Assembly: GCA_900769775.1 (NCBI GenBank)
Contig: CAAGHT010000164.1
Location: 1-10,383 of the forward strand
Length of the DNA stretch: 10,383 nt
Direction: 5' to 3'
Source of the DNA: Clostridia bacterium
GTDB lineage: Bacteria > Bacillota > Clostridia > Oscillospirales > Acutalibacteraceae
Shown here: positions 1-7,204 of the stretch, piece after piece
How the letters are laid out: each line of letters starts with the position of its first letter
Numbering within the stretch: position 1 is the stretch's first letter
Translations under genes and position numbers: made by a program
Notes under the pieces: generated by a model
What the model was told of the DNA's origin: nothing
Seen by the model: the letters and a program-made list of their open reading frames with translations, nothing else
The model's database searches: none

Positions 1-545
1 ACAGACACCTCGGTGGCAATACTAAGACCTTTTTTTATTGCAAAGGACATATCGGGCATACCGCTCGGAATTATATATTTAAAGCTCATTTTTGGAATTG
101 AAAAAAGGAAAATGAGAATAGTGAGAGCGGTGGCAACAGTAAAGAAAATCATTGCCGTTTTCCGAAGGGAAGAAAGTGAGCCGGCAGCCAGAACCGCCGC
201 CACTGCAAAAAAGAGAAAAAACACCGCCCAAAGAGGTGCCTTTGGCAAAACCTCGCTAGCCGTAAATTCCGAAAACTCCCGGAGGGTGAATACAATATAG
301 ACCGCCATTGCCGCCGAGGCTAAAAGGCTTGCCAACTTTGGAATTACTGCTTTGCCTCCCTTGCGGTAAATAAGTCGAGGAATAAGATAAAAGCCCAGTG
401 TTACAAAAAGTGCAGTAAATAGTGCCGCGACTGCTACTGCGGCAATATCATTACCATCGGACGATGAAATTGGCAGACTTATAACGGTTGATGCCGCGAT
501 ACTGATGGCAACAGATGAAAAAACACCGTTTACCCTTTTTGCCAA
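1..545 (-). CDS. gerAB: Spore germination protein, GerAB family (partial, C-terminus off the left edge)
   Basis: Third gene of the minus-strand germinant-receptor operon. GerAB proteins are integral-membrane subunits of the amino-acid permease-like superfamily and are thought to carry the germinant-binding site in the spore inner membrane. I translated 181 residues before the window ends, about half of the usual 360-370. They are strongly hydrophobic, with probable membrane segments near residues 8-26, 33-56, 73-90, 103-122 and 130-150, and a family-like LPISSSDGND stretch near 24-33. The start is a TTG at 545; no ATG lies nearby, and an AGGAGG-type site inside the last codons of gerAC stands at good spacing from it. 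It begins 2 bases after the gerAC stop, so it is translationally linked. Identity rests on hydropathy, context and general resemblance, not on a catalytic motif. Confidence 0.8.
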   Translation of the reverse strand, partial: MAKRVNGVFSSVAISIAASTVISLPISSSDGNDIAAVAVAALFTALFVTLGFYLIPRLIYRKGGKAVIPKLASLLASAAMAVYIVFTLREFSEFTASEVLPKAPLWAVFFLFFAVAAVLAAGSLSSLRKTAMIFFTVATALTILIFLFSIPKMSFKYIIPSGMPDMSFAIKKGLSIATEVS

Positions 546-547
546 GG

Positions 548-1507
548 CTACTCCTCCTCTACTGTAATTTTTGCGTTTCTAAAATAGCTTTCAAAGTCGT
601 TTTTTATTTCTTCATAAAGAGATGGCTCCTGCCTCTTTATGCTCTCCTCAATTCCGAAAAGGTCGATTCTCCATTTTGAAAGAGTATCTCTCACAAGCTC
701 TGCGAGAAGCTCGCTCTCACCTTCTATTTTAACTGTGATTTCCAAGCGGTTTTCGTTTAAAGTCGCCGTAATTTTAGATGATGCCGCAGTGACCCTTTCG
801 CTTTTTTCCTTATAAGAGAGGTCTCCGCCCTCAAAAATATTGCGAAGCAGAGCATACGCAACGCTCTCGTTTTTATCGAGCCTCAAAATATCTTTTCCGC
901 GATAAACCGCCAGACCTTTAATCTGAATATTATCCTCTGCCGCAAAATAAGGAAGCGCAAAAACAGAATTTTTAATAAGCCTTGCCGTTTCGATTTCATA
1001 TAAGGCGGCGTGCGCGCCAAAGCCGAGCATATCGGCAGTATTATCTGTAATATCGCTGATTTCATAGCCTCTGCCGCCTGTCTCGGAGCTGAGAAGCTCT
1101 GCGGCACTCTTTGCCGAGATAAGCCTTACGGATAAAGGAAGGCGAATCTCATTTTTGCAAAAGGAAAGCGCATCTGAGAAAAGCTCCCCCACTATTTTCT
1201 CTCCGAATACAACCGCTCTGCAATGAGTAAAAAGGAGGTCTCCGCTACTCGCTGCCGTGATATTACTCATAGCAGAGAAGAGGTCATCGCCTTTGCCGCT
1301 GAGAGTTTTTCCTCCCTGCTCTCCTGCCGCCGCTGTTTCAACAGTTAAATGCCATTCATCTCCCTCACGGTCTATGCCGACCGCCGAAATAAAGCTTCTC
1401 TCGTTCGGGGCAGATTCGCGCCCGATATCGCGACAGCCTACAATCAGAAAAAGGCCGAGCAGAGCGGCAACCACTTTAATTATTCGTTTCATTTTGTCTT
1501 GTTTCAT
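548..1507 (-). CDS. gerAC: Spore germination lipoprotein, Ger(x)C family
   Basis: Lipoprotein subunit of the germinant receptor, expected on the outer face of the spore inner membrane. The 319-residue product opens with a basic, hydrophobic signal sequence ending in a lipobox (IVGC, lipidated Cys25), followed by mature sequence with the family's early NERSFISAVGIDRE segment (about 35-48) and a C-terminal alpha/beta region ending in acidic residues. It is somewhat shorter than the usual 370-400. The start overlaps the end of gerAA by 32 bp. The ribosome site is poor: AGGG abuts the first ATG (1507), and the second in-frame ATG (Met6, at 1492) is about 15 nt from it. Either could be used, probably by coupling to gerAA translation. 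The lipobox is intact from either start. Confidence 0.87.
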   Translation of the reverse strand: MKQDKMKRIIKVVAALLGLFLIVGCRDIGRESAPNERSFISAVGIDREGDEWHLTVETAAAGEQGGKTLSGKGDDLFSAMSNITAASSGDLLFTHCRAVVFGEKIVGELFSDALSFCKNEIRLPLSVRLISAKSAAELLSSETGGRGYEISDITDNTADMLGFGAHAALYEIETARLIKNSVFALPYFAAEDNIQIKGLAVYRGKDILRLDKNESVAYALLRNIFEGGDLSYKEKSERVTAASSKITATLNENRLEITVKIEGESELLAELVRDTLSKWRIDLFGIEESIKRQEPSLYEEIKNDFESYFRNAKITVEEE

Positions 1508-2957
1508 CCCTGTTTTGAATTTTTGGTCTTTTAACCATATTGCTCCACCTGCTTCTTATAAATGTGTCCTTTTGAGACTGTCGGCTGATTTTTCTAAGAC
1601 TTACTGTATAGTCACAGCCAAAGGAGCGAATTGACAGAATGTGAGCCAGCAATAAAGTGAGAAAGCCCAGCGCACCGTATATGCCAAAAATAGCTGATAA
1701 AACTGTTATTGCAATTCTCGACACAAAAACTGCCGCACGAAGCCGCGGCACCATAAGGCCTGCTATTCCGCTGAGAGCTACTGCGATAAGCATCGGCGCG
1801 CTGACAATCTTCGCCTCTACCGCCGCCTGTCCGACAACGAGACCTCCGACAATGCTGAGGGCGTGTCCAACGCTTTGCGGCATACGAAGACCCGCTTCTT
1901 TGAGTGTTTCAAAAACAAATATAAGCAGTAAAGCCTCAGCAGATGGCGAAAAGGGCACTCCCTGCCGCGCCGCCGCTATCGACAAAGCAAAAGCAGGTGG
2001 CAAAAGCTTTATATGAAAAGCGGTTACAGCAAGATAGAGCCCCGGCACCGTGATGCTGAGCAAAAAGCAAATAATACGAAGCAGTCGCGACGCCGATGCC
2101 ATTTTATAATCGGTGTAATAGTCCTCATCCGACTGAAAATTTTCACTGAAAAGATAGGGTACTGTCAGCACAACGGGTGTGCCGTCAACAACAATAGCAA
2201 TTCGTCCCTCTAAAAGATTGGCGGCAACAATATCAGGTCGCTCGGTTACTCCTGCCGTTTTAAAAATTGAGCGGGGATTATCGCGTATCTGCTCGCTGAG
2301 GTAGTTTGTGTCAAGTATGCCGTCGATATCTATTTTAGAAAGTCTTTCCTTTAAGATACGGATAGTTTTTTCATCTGTCAGACTATCAAGATAGCATATA
2401 AAAACTATCGTATCGGTGCGGCGACCCATACGCAGAGCTTCTACCGAAAAATCGGGTGTGAGGAGCTTTCGCCTGATCATAGCAAGGTTAAACATTGCCG
2501 CTTCATCAAAGCCCTCACGCGGGCCCTCAAGTATCCGCTCGTTTTCGGGCTCGCTGATTCCCCTTGTGCGCCAGCCCTTTGAATTTACTACGATTGCCTT
2601 TTCGGTACCGTCTATCAGAATAAGGGTGTCTCCGTAAAGGATTGAGCGGACCATATCCTCACACTTTTCGCATATCTTAGCCTCGCCCGTAAAAATCACC
2701 GATGAGAGCAGAAAGGCGGCTATATCTGTCCAGGGCTCACTCTCACAGAGCACAATCGGTCTTACAACCGATTCGTTTATTATCTGATTATTAACCATTC
2801 CGTCAAAATAAAATATACCCACCGAAAAACCGCTTTTTGCCCTTATCTCGCGAGAACGAAGGACAGAATCTTTTTTGAAAATGCCGCGAAAGAGGGTCAT
2901 ATTTTCCGACAAGCTTTTGCTGAGCTTTATGTTTTTAAGTTCCGATACGCTTTTCAT
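1476..2957 (-). CDS. gerAA: Spore germination protein, GerAA family
   Basis: Largest subunit of a GerA-type nutrient germinant receptor; recent family knowledge describes GerAA as an oligomeric ion channel in the spore inner membrane. The 493 residues are normal length. A soluble N-terminal part (1 to about 285) carries the conserved EGPREGF (144-150) and EGRIAIVVDGTP (250-261) blocks and an acidic DEDYY (277-281). The C-terminal membrane part (about 290-445) contains VPGLYLA (304-310), QGVPF (332-336), KEAGLRMPQSVG (353-364) and SIVGGLVVGQAAVEA (368-382), all family hallmarks. A basic tail of about 45 residues follows. First gene of its operon, preceded by a sporulation-type promoter, with a GGGGA site upstream of the ATG. 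Its end overlaps gerAC by 32 bp. The germinant recognised cannot be read from the sequence. Confidence 0.94.
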   Translation of the reverse strand: MKSVSELKNIKLSKSLSENMTLFRGIFKKDSVLRSREIRAKSGFSVGIFYFDGMVNNQIINESVVRPIVLCESEPWTDIAAFLLSSVIFTGEAKICEKCEDMVRSILYGDTLILIDGTEKAIVVNSKGWRTRGISEPENERILEGPREGFDEAAMFNLAMIRRKLLTPDFSVEALRMGRRTDTIVFICYLDSLTDEKTIRILKERLSKIDIDGILDTNYLSEQIRDNPRSIFKTAGVTERPDIVAANLLEGRIAIVVDGTPVVLTVPYLFSENFQSDEDYYTDYKMASASRLLRIICFLLSITVPGLYLAVTAFHIKLLPPAFALSIAAARQGVPFSPSAEALLLIFVFETLKEAGLRMPQSVGHALSIVGGLVVGQAAVEAKIVSAPMLIAVALSGIAGLMVPRLRAAVFVSRIAITVLSAIFGIYGALGFLTLLLAHILSIRSFGCDYTVSLRKISRQSQKDTFIRSRWSNMVKRPKIQNRDETRQNETNN

Positions 2958-2976
2958 ATTTACACATCCCCGCCTT

Positions 2977-3006
2977 TAGTATCTACCCTTTATTTGTCAA
3001 CTATTC
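2977..3006 (-). promoter_or_regulatory. Putative sigma-G-type promoter of the ger operon
   Basis: On the minus strand, GAATA (3006-3002) matches the forespore sigma-G -35 pattern GNATR. GATACTA (2983-2977) matches the -10 pattern CATNNTA at six of seven positions. The spacer is exactly 18 bp, as expected. It ends about 20 bp before the gerAA start. Ger operons are known sigma-G targets in Bacillus, which makes this assignment sensible. A TTGACA within the spacer lacks a matching sigma-A -10 at 16-18 bp. Confidence 0.6.
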
Positions 3007-3026
3007 GCGGACTTCAGCATATTATA
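3000..3026 (+). promoter_or_regulatory. Possible sporulation promoter of the sleC-like operon
   Basis: On the plus strand, CATATTATA (3018-3026) fits the mother-cell sigma-K -10 pattern CATANNNTA exactly, and its first seven bases also fit the sigma-G -10 pattern. The -35 side is weak: only an AC at 3000-3001, near the position expected for sigma-K, and no good sigma-G or sigma-E -35. A sigma-A reading (TTGTCA-N18-CATATT) is also possible. Sporulation control is favoured by gene function; the particular sigma factor is uncertain. Confidence 0.35.
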
Positions 3027-3054
3027 TAGAGAGTTTTTATAAAGGAGCAAGCCT

Positions 3055-3570
3055 ATGGACAAATCGGTCTTTGAAAAATACATAGCAGAAATGAAAAATA
3101 TGAGTAAAAGGGCAATTCCCGCGGCGGCAGAGCCCGAACGTGAGGTTCGTGAGGCACCGACTATGCTAACACCTCCGACAGAAAGAACAGGTGAGGGCTA
3201 TCTTTCGGTAAATGTAACCTCTGTGCGCTCTCTTTATCCAATAGAAAATGCAAAGGTAACAGTTTTTACGGGACAGCTCGAGAACATGGTAAAGCTTTTT
3301 GAGGGATATACCGATGCCAGCGGAAAAACCGAGATATTCCCTCTGCCCGCTCCCCCTATTTCACTTGCGCAGAATTCCCAAAATACACTGCCCGTTTTTG
3401 CAGAGTACAATATTCTTACCGAAGCCGACGGCTTTATCCCCGCCGTAAACTACTCGCTTGCCGTTTTCGATAAGGTCACCTCTTTGCAAAATATAAATAT
3501 GATTCCCAAATCGGTTTTCAGTGACAACTCATCTATCGTGACCGACGAGGAAAATGACTATGAGCTTTAG
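3055..3570 (+). CDS. SleC pre-pro-region-like protein encoded as a separate gene
   Basis: 171 residues with no signal peptide or membrane segment. A Pro/Glu/Ala-rich N-terminal stretch (about 20-48) is followed by a beta-sandwich-like region: GYLSVNV at 48-54, NAKVTV at 65-70, YTDASGKTEIFPLPAP at 85-100, then AEYNILTEADGF at 116-127 and LQNINMIP at 144-151. This order (TD-x-x-G-x-T, LPAP, EYN, GF, QNI-x-MxP) is what I recall from the N-terminal pre-pro part of clostridial SleC, normally fused to the enzyme and removed by Csp proteases at germination. Here it ends with a TAG and the next gene starts 10 bp later in another frame with its own ribosome site. AAAGGAG lies 7 nt before the ATG. It may act as an inhibitor, chaperone or coat anchor for the downstream enzyme; that is inference. 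Confidence 0.72.
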   Translation: MDKSVFEKYIAEMKNMSKRAIPAAAEPEREVREAPTMLTPPTERTGEGYLSVNVTSVRSLYPIENAKVTVFTGQLENMVKLFEGYTDASGKTEIFPLPAPPISLAQNSQNTLPVFAEYNILTEADGFIPAVNYSLAVFDKVTSLQNINMIPKSVFSDNSSIVTDEENDYEL

Positions 3571-3580
3571 GAGGTAGACT

Positions 3581-4951
3581 ATGCCTGAGGATAATATTTT
3601 TCAGTCAATACCCGAAACGATAACGGTTCATTTAGGCGCCCCCGACAGCGATGCCGAAAATGTTACCGTTCCTTTTATTGACTATGTTAAAAATGTCGCT
3701 TCAAGTGAAATATACCCCAACTGGCCCGATAATGCGCTTCGTGCCAATATTTACGCCATAACGACCTATGCGCTAAACCGAATTTACAACGAATGGTATC
3801 CCTCGCGCGGATATGATTTTGATATTACCAGCTCGACCCGCTTCGACCAAGCCTATGTTCCCAACCGTGATATTTTTGAGAATATAAGTCAGCTTGTCGA
3901 TGAGCTTTTTAACGACTATGTTGTAAAGCAGGGCACCGTAAACCCTTATTTTACACAGTTCTGCAATGGCACCACCTCAACCTGCGACGGTCTTTCCCAG
4001 TGGGGCACGGTCTCTCTTGCAAATCAGGGGCTGACCCCTTACGAAATACTGCAAAACTACTACGGCAACGATATTAACATAATAGAAAACGCACCGGTAG
4101 AGAATATACCCGACTCTTACCCCGGCTCTCCCTTAAAAATCGGAGATGCAGGCAACGCGGTGCGCACAGTTCAGCTGGAGCTGAACCGAATAAGACAAAC
4201 CTACCCCGCTATTCCCGCCATTCCCGATGACCGCGGATTTTTTGACACCTTTACCGAGGCGGCAGTAAGAAAATTTCAAGAGGTTTTTAACCTAAATGTT
4301 ACGGGCGAGGTTGATAAGGCAACCTGGTACAGATTAAAGCAATATTATGTTGGGGTTAAAAGCCTTTCCGACCTTGTGAGCGAGGGAGTGACTATTGAGG
4401 AGGCACAGCGCCCCTATGAAAATATTCTCACAATAGGCTCGGTCGGAGAGCCTGTCCGTACAATTCAGTATTACCTGAATGTCATCGCTTATTTTCTCGG
4501 CACTATACCGATAATTCCCTTAAACGGAGTGTATGATGATATTACGGCGGATGCAGTGAGGCAGTTTCAGTCGGTTTACGGAATACCTGTCAGCGGCGAG
4601 GTTGATATCGTAACCTGGGACCGTCTGCGCGAGGTTTATATTTCGGCGGTCTCTTCTATTCCCGATTCCTTTTATGGACGGCGTGCAAAGCTTTATCCCG
4701 GCTTCTTTTTAACCGAGGGTATGCGAAATGACTCGGTCAGTGATTTGCAAACCTATCTTTCGACCATCGGCAGATTTTATGCCGAGCTGCCCGAGCTGCC
4801 CGTAACGGGATATTTCGGCAGTCAGACCGCCGCCGCAGTAGAGACCTTTCAGCGGCTTTTCGGGCTGAATGTGACCGGTGCTGTCGGACCGGTCACCTGG
4901 AATGATATTGCTAAGCAGTATGACTTTTTAGTTGAGACCGAAAACCTTTAA
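3581..4951 (+). CDS. sleC: SleC-like spore cortex-lytic enzyme: SpoIID-like domain plus three peptidoglycan-binding repeats
   Basis: 456 residues, no signal peptide. The SpoIID-like domain spans about 25-170: VPFIDYVKNVASSEIYPNW (30-48) places Glu43 where SpoIID has its catalytic Glu, and CNGTTSTCDGLSQWGT (128-143) followed by EILQNYYG (155-162) matches the SQWG/YY end of the domain. Three peptidoglycan-binding type 1 repeats follow at about 184-254, 282-353 and 374-446, each with an FQ...VTG/VSG...TW core and a proline insertion (PAIPAIP, TIPIIP, ELPELP). The family cleaves cortex peptidoglycan during germination. The start is fixed by AGGAGG at 3569-3574, which overlaps the stop of the upstream pro-region gene; the two are clearly co-translated. 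Compared with classical SleC, the pro-region is missing and there are extra binding repeats. Cortex-binding paralogue rather than active hydrolase is an alternative. Confidence 0.82.
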   Translation: MPEDNIFQSIPETITVHLGAPDSDAENVTVPFIDYVKNVASSEIYPNWPDNALRANIYAITTYALNRIYNEWYPSRGYDFDITSSTRFDQAYVPNRDIFENISQLVDELFNDYVVKQGTVNPYFTQFCNGTTSTCDGLSQWGTVSLANQGLTPYEILQNYYGNDINIIENAPVENIPDSYPGSPLKIGDAGNAVRTVQLELNRIRQTYPAIPAIPDDRGFFDTFTEAAVRKFQEVFNLNVTGEVDKATWYRLKQYYVGVKSLSDLVSEGVTIEEAQRPYENILTIGSVGEPVRTIQYYLNVIAYFLGTIPIIPLNGVYDDITADAVRQFQSVYGIPVSGEVDIVTWDRLREVYISAVSSIPDSFYGRRAKLYPGFFLTEGMRNDSVSDLQTYLSTIGRFYAELPELPVTGYFGSQTAAAVETFQRLFGLNVTGAVGPVTWNDIAKQYDFLVETENL

Positions 4952-4957
4952 AAAATA

Positions 4958-4985
4958 GCGTCGACTCTTGCGGTCGGCGCTTTTA
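4958..4985 (+). terminator. Rho-independent terminator of the sleC-like operon
   Basis: GCGTCGAC (4958-4965) pairs with GTCGGCGC (4973-4980) as an 8-bp stem with one G-U pair and a 7-nt loop, followed by TTTTAT. It begins 6 bp after the stop codon. Confidence 0.75.
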
Positions 4986-4996
4986 TATTGTATAAT
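4968..4996 (+). promoter_or_regulatory. Probable sigma-A promoter of radC
   Basis: A perfect -10 TATAAT (4991-4996) lies 17 bp downstream of TTGCGG (4968-4973, half-matching the -35 consensus). The transcript would start near 5003, giving a short leader before the radC ribosome site. The -35 falls in the loop and 3' arm of the preceding terminator. Confidence 0.55.
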
Positions 4997-5031
4997 GGGA
5001 GTGAATGAATTAAAGGATAAGGAGAATACCC

Positions 5032-5727
5032 TTGAAAGAAAATATTCACGCAGGACATCGCGACAGGCTTCGCTCCGAAATACTTGCAAGCTCTGACCCG
5101 ACAAAAATTTCCGAGCATAAGCTTCTCGAAATGCTGCTCTTTTACGGAATTCCTCAAAAGGATACTAACCCCATAGCCCACGAGCTTATAAATAGGTTCG
5201 GTAGCTTTTCTGCCGTTTTTGAGGCAGATGTTTCTGAGCTTGCCGCAGTAAAAGGTATGACAAAAAATGCCGCCGCTCTTATAAAGCTCATGATTCCTCT
5301 CGCAAAAATATACATAAAGCAAAAGTACGAGCCTTCTCATACCTTTACTGATATAAATGATATAGGAAACTATATTTTTATGCAGTATCTCGGCATTACA
5401 AATGAGAGACTTTGTGTTATGTATCTTGATGACCTTGGAAAAATGCTCGCCTTTGAAACGGTGAGTGAAGGCAGTATGGAGGCAGTTGGCGTTAATATCC
5501 GCGCCATAGCACAAAGAGCGCTTCAGCTCAGAGCTCATTTAATTATTCTCTCGCACAATCATCCGGGAAGCATTGCCGTGCCCTCGGCAGAGGATGTGGC
5601 GATAACTGCAAACTGTAAAGAGGCGCTGAGCCTTCTGTCAATAAAGCTTTGCGACCATATAATAGTCGGCGCAGATGACTTTGTCTCAATGGCACAAACT
5701 AATGAATACAGGGAGCTTTTTGACTGA
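5032..5727 (+). CDS. radC: RadC family protein (JAB/MPN domain)
   Basis: 231 residues, normal for RadC. The N-terminal helical region includes a helix-hairpin-helix-like segment (ELAAVKGMTKNAAALIK, about 69-85). The C-terminal MPN/JAMM domain shows the metal-site residues Glu146 (VSEGS), His175 and His177 (SHNHPGS), and Asp188 (PSAEDV). The family was named for DNA repair, but its biochemical role is unsettled. The start is a TTG with AAGGAG (5019-5024) 7 nt upstream; the next residues KENIHAGHRDRLR are the usual clostridial RadC opening, so the TTG is well supported. The stop overlaps the next start by one base (TGATG), so the two genes are co-translated. The canonical HNHPSG is HNHPGS here. 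Confidence 0.92.
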   Translation: MKENIHAGHRDRLRSEILASSDPTKISEHKLLEMLLFYGIPQKDTNPIAHELINRFGSFSAVFEADVSELAAVKGMTKNAAALIKLMIPLAKIYIKQKYEPSHTFTDINDIGNYIFMQYLGITNERLCVMYLDDLGKMLAFETVSEGSMEAVGVNIRAIAQRALQLRAHLIILSHNHPGSIAVPSAEDVAITANCKEALSLLSIKLCDHIIVGADDFVSMAQTNEYRELFD

Positions 5728-6689
5728 TGAAGAGTTTTACCGTAACTAAAAACGATGCCGACAAGCGTCTTGACAAGTTTATCGCAAAGGCTATTCCTCT
5801 CCTCCCTCAGGCTCTTATGTATAAATACATCCGCACAAAGCATATAAAGGTTAATCGCAAAAAGGCAGAAATTTCAACCCGCCTTCGCGAGGGAGATATT
5901 GTTGAAGCCTGGATAAACGATGAGTTTTTCGGTGAGGTAAAGCCGAAATATGAGTTTTTATCGGCACCGACAAAACTCGATATAGTTTATGAGGATGAGA
6001 ATATTATCCTAGTTGATAAAAAGCAGGGCCTTCTCGTTCATCCCGATGAAAAAGAGTTTAAAGACACCCTGATCGCGAGAATTCAGCATTATCTTTATGA
6101 AAAGGGCGAATATAAGCCGGACGAGGAAAACACCTTTAAGCCCGCACTTGCCAACCGAATCGACCGAGGCACCGGCGGAATCGTTATTGCAGCAAAAAAT
6201 GCCGAGGCGCTCCGTATTCTTTGTGACAAAATAAAAGACCGTGAAATCGACAAGCAGTATCTTGCCGTAATTCACGGTGTTCCAAAAGAAAAGGAAGCAA
6301 CCCTTGAGGGCTACCTCGAAAAAAATGAAGATAAAAACAGAGTTTATCTGAAGAAAAATCGAGAGGATGGCGCACTCACTGTCCGCACGCGCTATCGCAC
6401 CCTTATGACACGGGACAATCTTTCGCTTATCGAGGTTGATTTGCTGACCGGACGCACCCATCAGATAAGAGCCCATATGGCATCTATCGGACATCCCCTG
6501 CTCGGTGACGGAAAGTACGGCAAAACGGCAGTTGATAAGAAAAAGGGCTATACCCGTCAGGCGCTCTATTCATATAAACTGACCTTTAATTTCAAGACCG
6601 ACGGCGGACTGCTCGAATACTTAAACGGCAAAGAGTTCAAGGTGCCCGATGTCTGGTTCGCAAGAGAACTGTTTGATTATTTTGTATAA
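5727..6689 (+). CDS. RluA family pseudouridine synthase (RluC/RluD-like)
   Basis: Isomerises specific uridines to pseudouridine in ribosomal RNA, or possibly tRNA. The 320 residues match the RluC/RluD length. An S4-like RNA-binding region occupies about 11-62 (KRLDKFIAK... RLREGDIVEAW). The catalytic domain contains NRIDRGTGG (143-151) with the catalytic Asp146, where most relatives have HRLDRxTSG, and LLTGRTHQIRAH (239-250) followed by GHPLLGDGKYG (255-265). The start ATG overlaps the radC stop by one base; a GGGAG inside the end of radC serves as ribosome site. A strong bidirectional terminator follows. Which rRNA uridines are modified cannot be decided here, so no rlu letter is given. Confidence 0.93.
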   Translation: MKSFTVTKNDADKRLDKFIAKAIPLLPQALMYKYIRTKHIKVNRKKAEISTRLREGDIVEAWINDEFFGEVKPKYEFLSAPTKLDIVYEDENIILVDKKQGLLVHPDEKEFKDTLIARIQHYLYEKGEYKPDEENTFKPALANRIDRGTGGIVIAAKNAEALRILCDKIKDREIDKQYLAVIHGVPKEKEATLEGYLEKNEDKNRVYLKKNREDGALTVRTRYRTLMTRDNLSLIEVDLLTGRTHQIRAHMASIGHPLLGDGKYGKTAVDKKKGYTRQALYSYKLTFNFKTDGGLLEYLNGKEFKVPDVWFARELFDYFV

Positions 6690-6690
6690 A

Positions 6691-6719
6691 AAAGGGACTG
6701 TGTATTCCACAGTCCCTTT
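6691..6719. terminator. Bidirectional terminator between convergent operons
   Basis: AAAGGGACTGTG (6691-6702) and CACAGTCCCTTT (6708-6719) form a perfect 12-bp stem with a 5-nt loop. On the minus strand it runs into a T6 tract, serving the dCMP deaminase operon. On the plus strand it ends in TTTAATTAT, serving the pseudouridine synthase gene that stops just upstream. Confidence 0.9.
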
Positions 6720-6721
6720 AA

Positions 6722-7201
6722 TTATAATTCAAACTCAACCTTTTTGCCGCCGGCGGTGTAGGGAGTGAGCTTTACTCCTGCCGCTTCAAACATACGGGTA
6801 GAGGCAGTTACCGAATCGGTGCCTGCATACTTGTTGCTCTTGTAGATTATCTCGGAAATGCCCGACTGGATAATTGCCTTTGCACACTCGTTACAGGGGA
6901 AAAGAGTAACATATACACGGCTACCCTCTAATGAGCCGCCGCGGAAATTAAGTATCGCGTTAAGCTCAGCGTGACAAACATAGAAATACTTTGTATCAAG
7001 ATTGCCGCCCTCTCTGTCCCAAGGGAACATATCATCATCGCAGCAGCGCGGCATTCCGTTATATCCAACCGAAAGTATCTTGTTATCACGGCTTACTATG
7101 CAAGCGCCAACCTGCGTTGAGGGATCCTTGCTTCTCTCTGCCGAGAGCTCGGCAATACCCATAAAATATTCATCCCAGGAAAGATAGTTTTCTCTTTTCA
7201 T
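6722..7201 (-). CDS. Deoxycytidylate (dCMP) deaminase family protein
   Basis: Zinc-dependent cytidine/deoxycytidylate deaminase fold, predicted to convert dCMP to dUMP and so feed dTMP synthesis. 159 residues, typical of bacterial dCMP deaminases (ComEB-like). Visible motifs: the HAE zinc/catalytic triad start (His77, Glu79 in CHAELNAI) and PCNEC (102-106), giving the zinc ligands Cys103 and Cys106. The N-terminal TQVGACIVSRDNKILSVGYNGMP region (29-51) is characteristic of the dCMP rather than the tRNA-adenosine deaminase branch. The ATG lies 3 bp after the stop of the HAD phosphatase gene, with GAAGGTG in the end of that gene as ribosome site, so the two form an operon. Confidence 0.92.
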   Translation of the reverse strand: MKRENYLSWDEYFMGIAELSAERSKDPSTQVGACIVSRDNKILSVGYNGMPRCCDDDMFPWDREGGNLDTKYFYVCHAELNAILNFRGGSLEGSRVYVTLFPCNECAKAIIQSGISEIIYKSNKYAGTDSVTASTRMFEAAGVKLTPYTAGGKKVEFEL

Positions 7202-7204
7202 AAT

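Noticed and set aside
13..300. Plus-strand ORF of 95 codons at the left edge
   Set aside because: Lies opposite the hydrophobic gerAB frame, which has a ribosome site and operon context; the plus-strand product is a basic, low-complexity shadow.
4948..5538. Minus-strand ORF of 196 codons opposite radC
   Set aside because: radC shows complete JAMM residues and a ribosome site in the other strand; the antisense product has no recognisable features.
6009..6494. Minus-strand ORF of 161 codons opposite the pseudouridine synthase
   Set aside because: Shadow of a gene with clear catalytic motifs; no ribosome site or family-like sequence.
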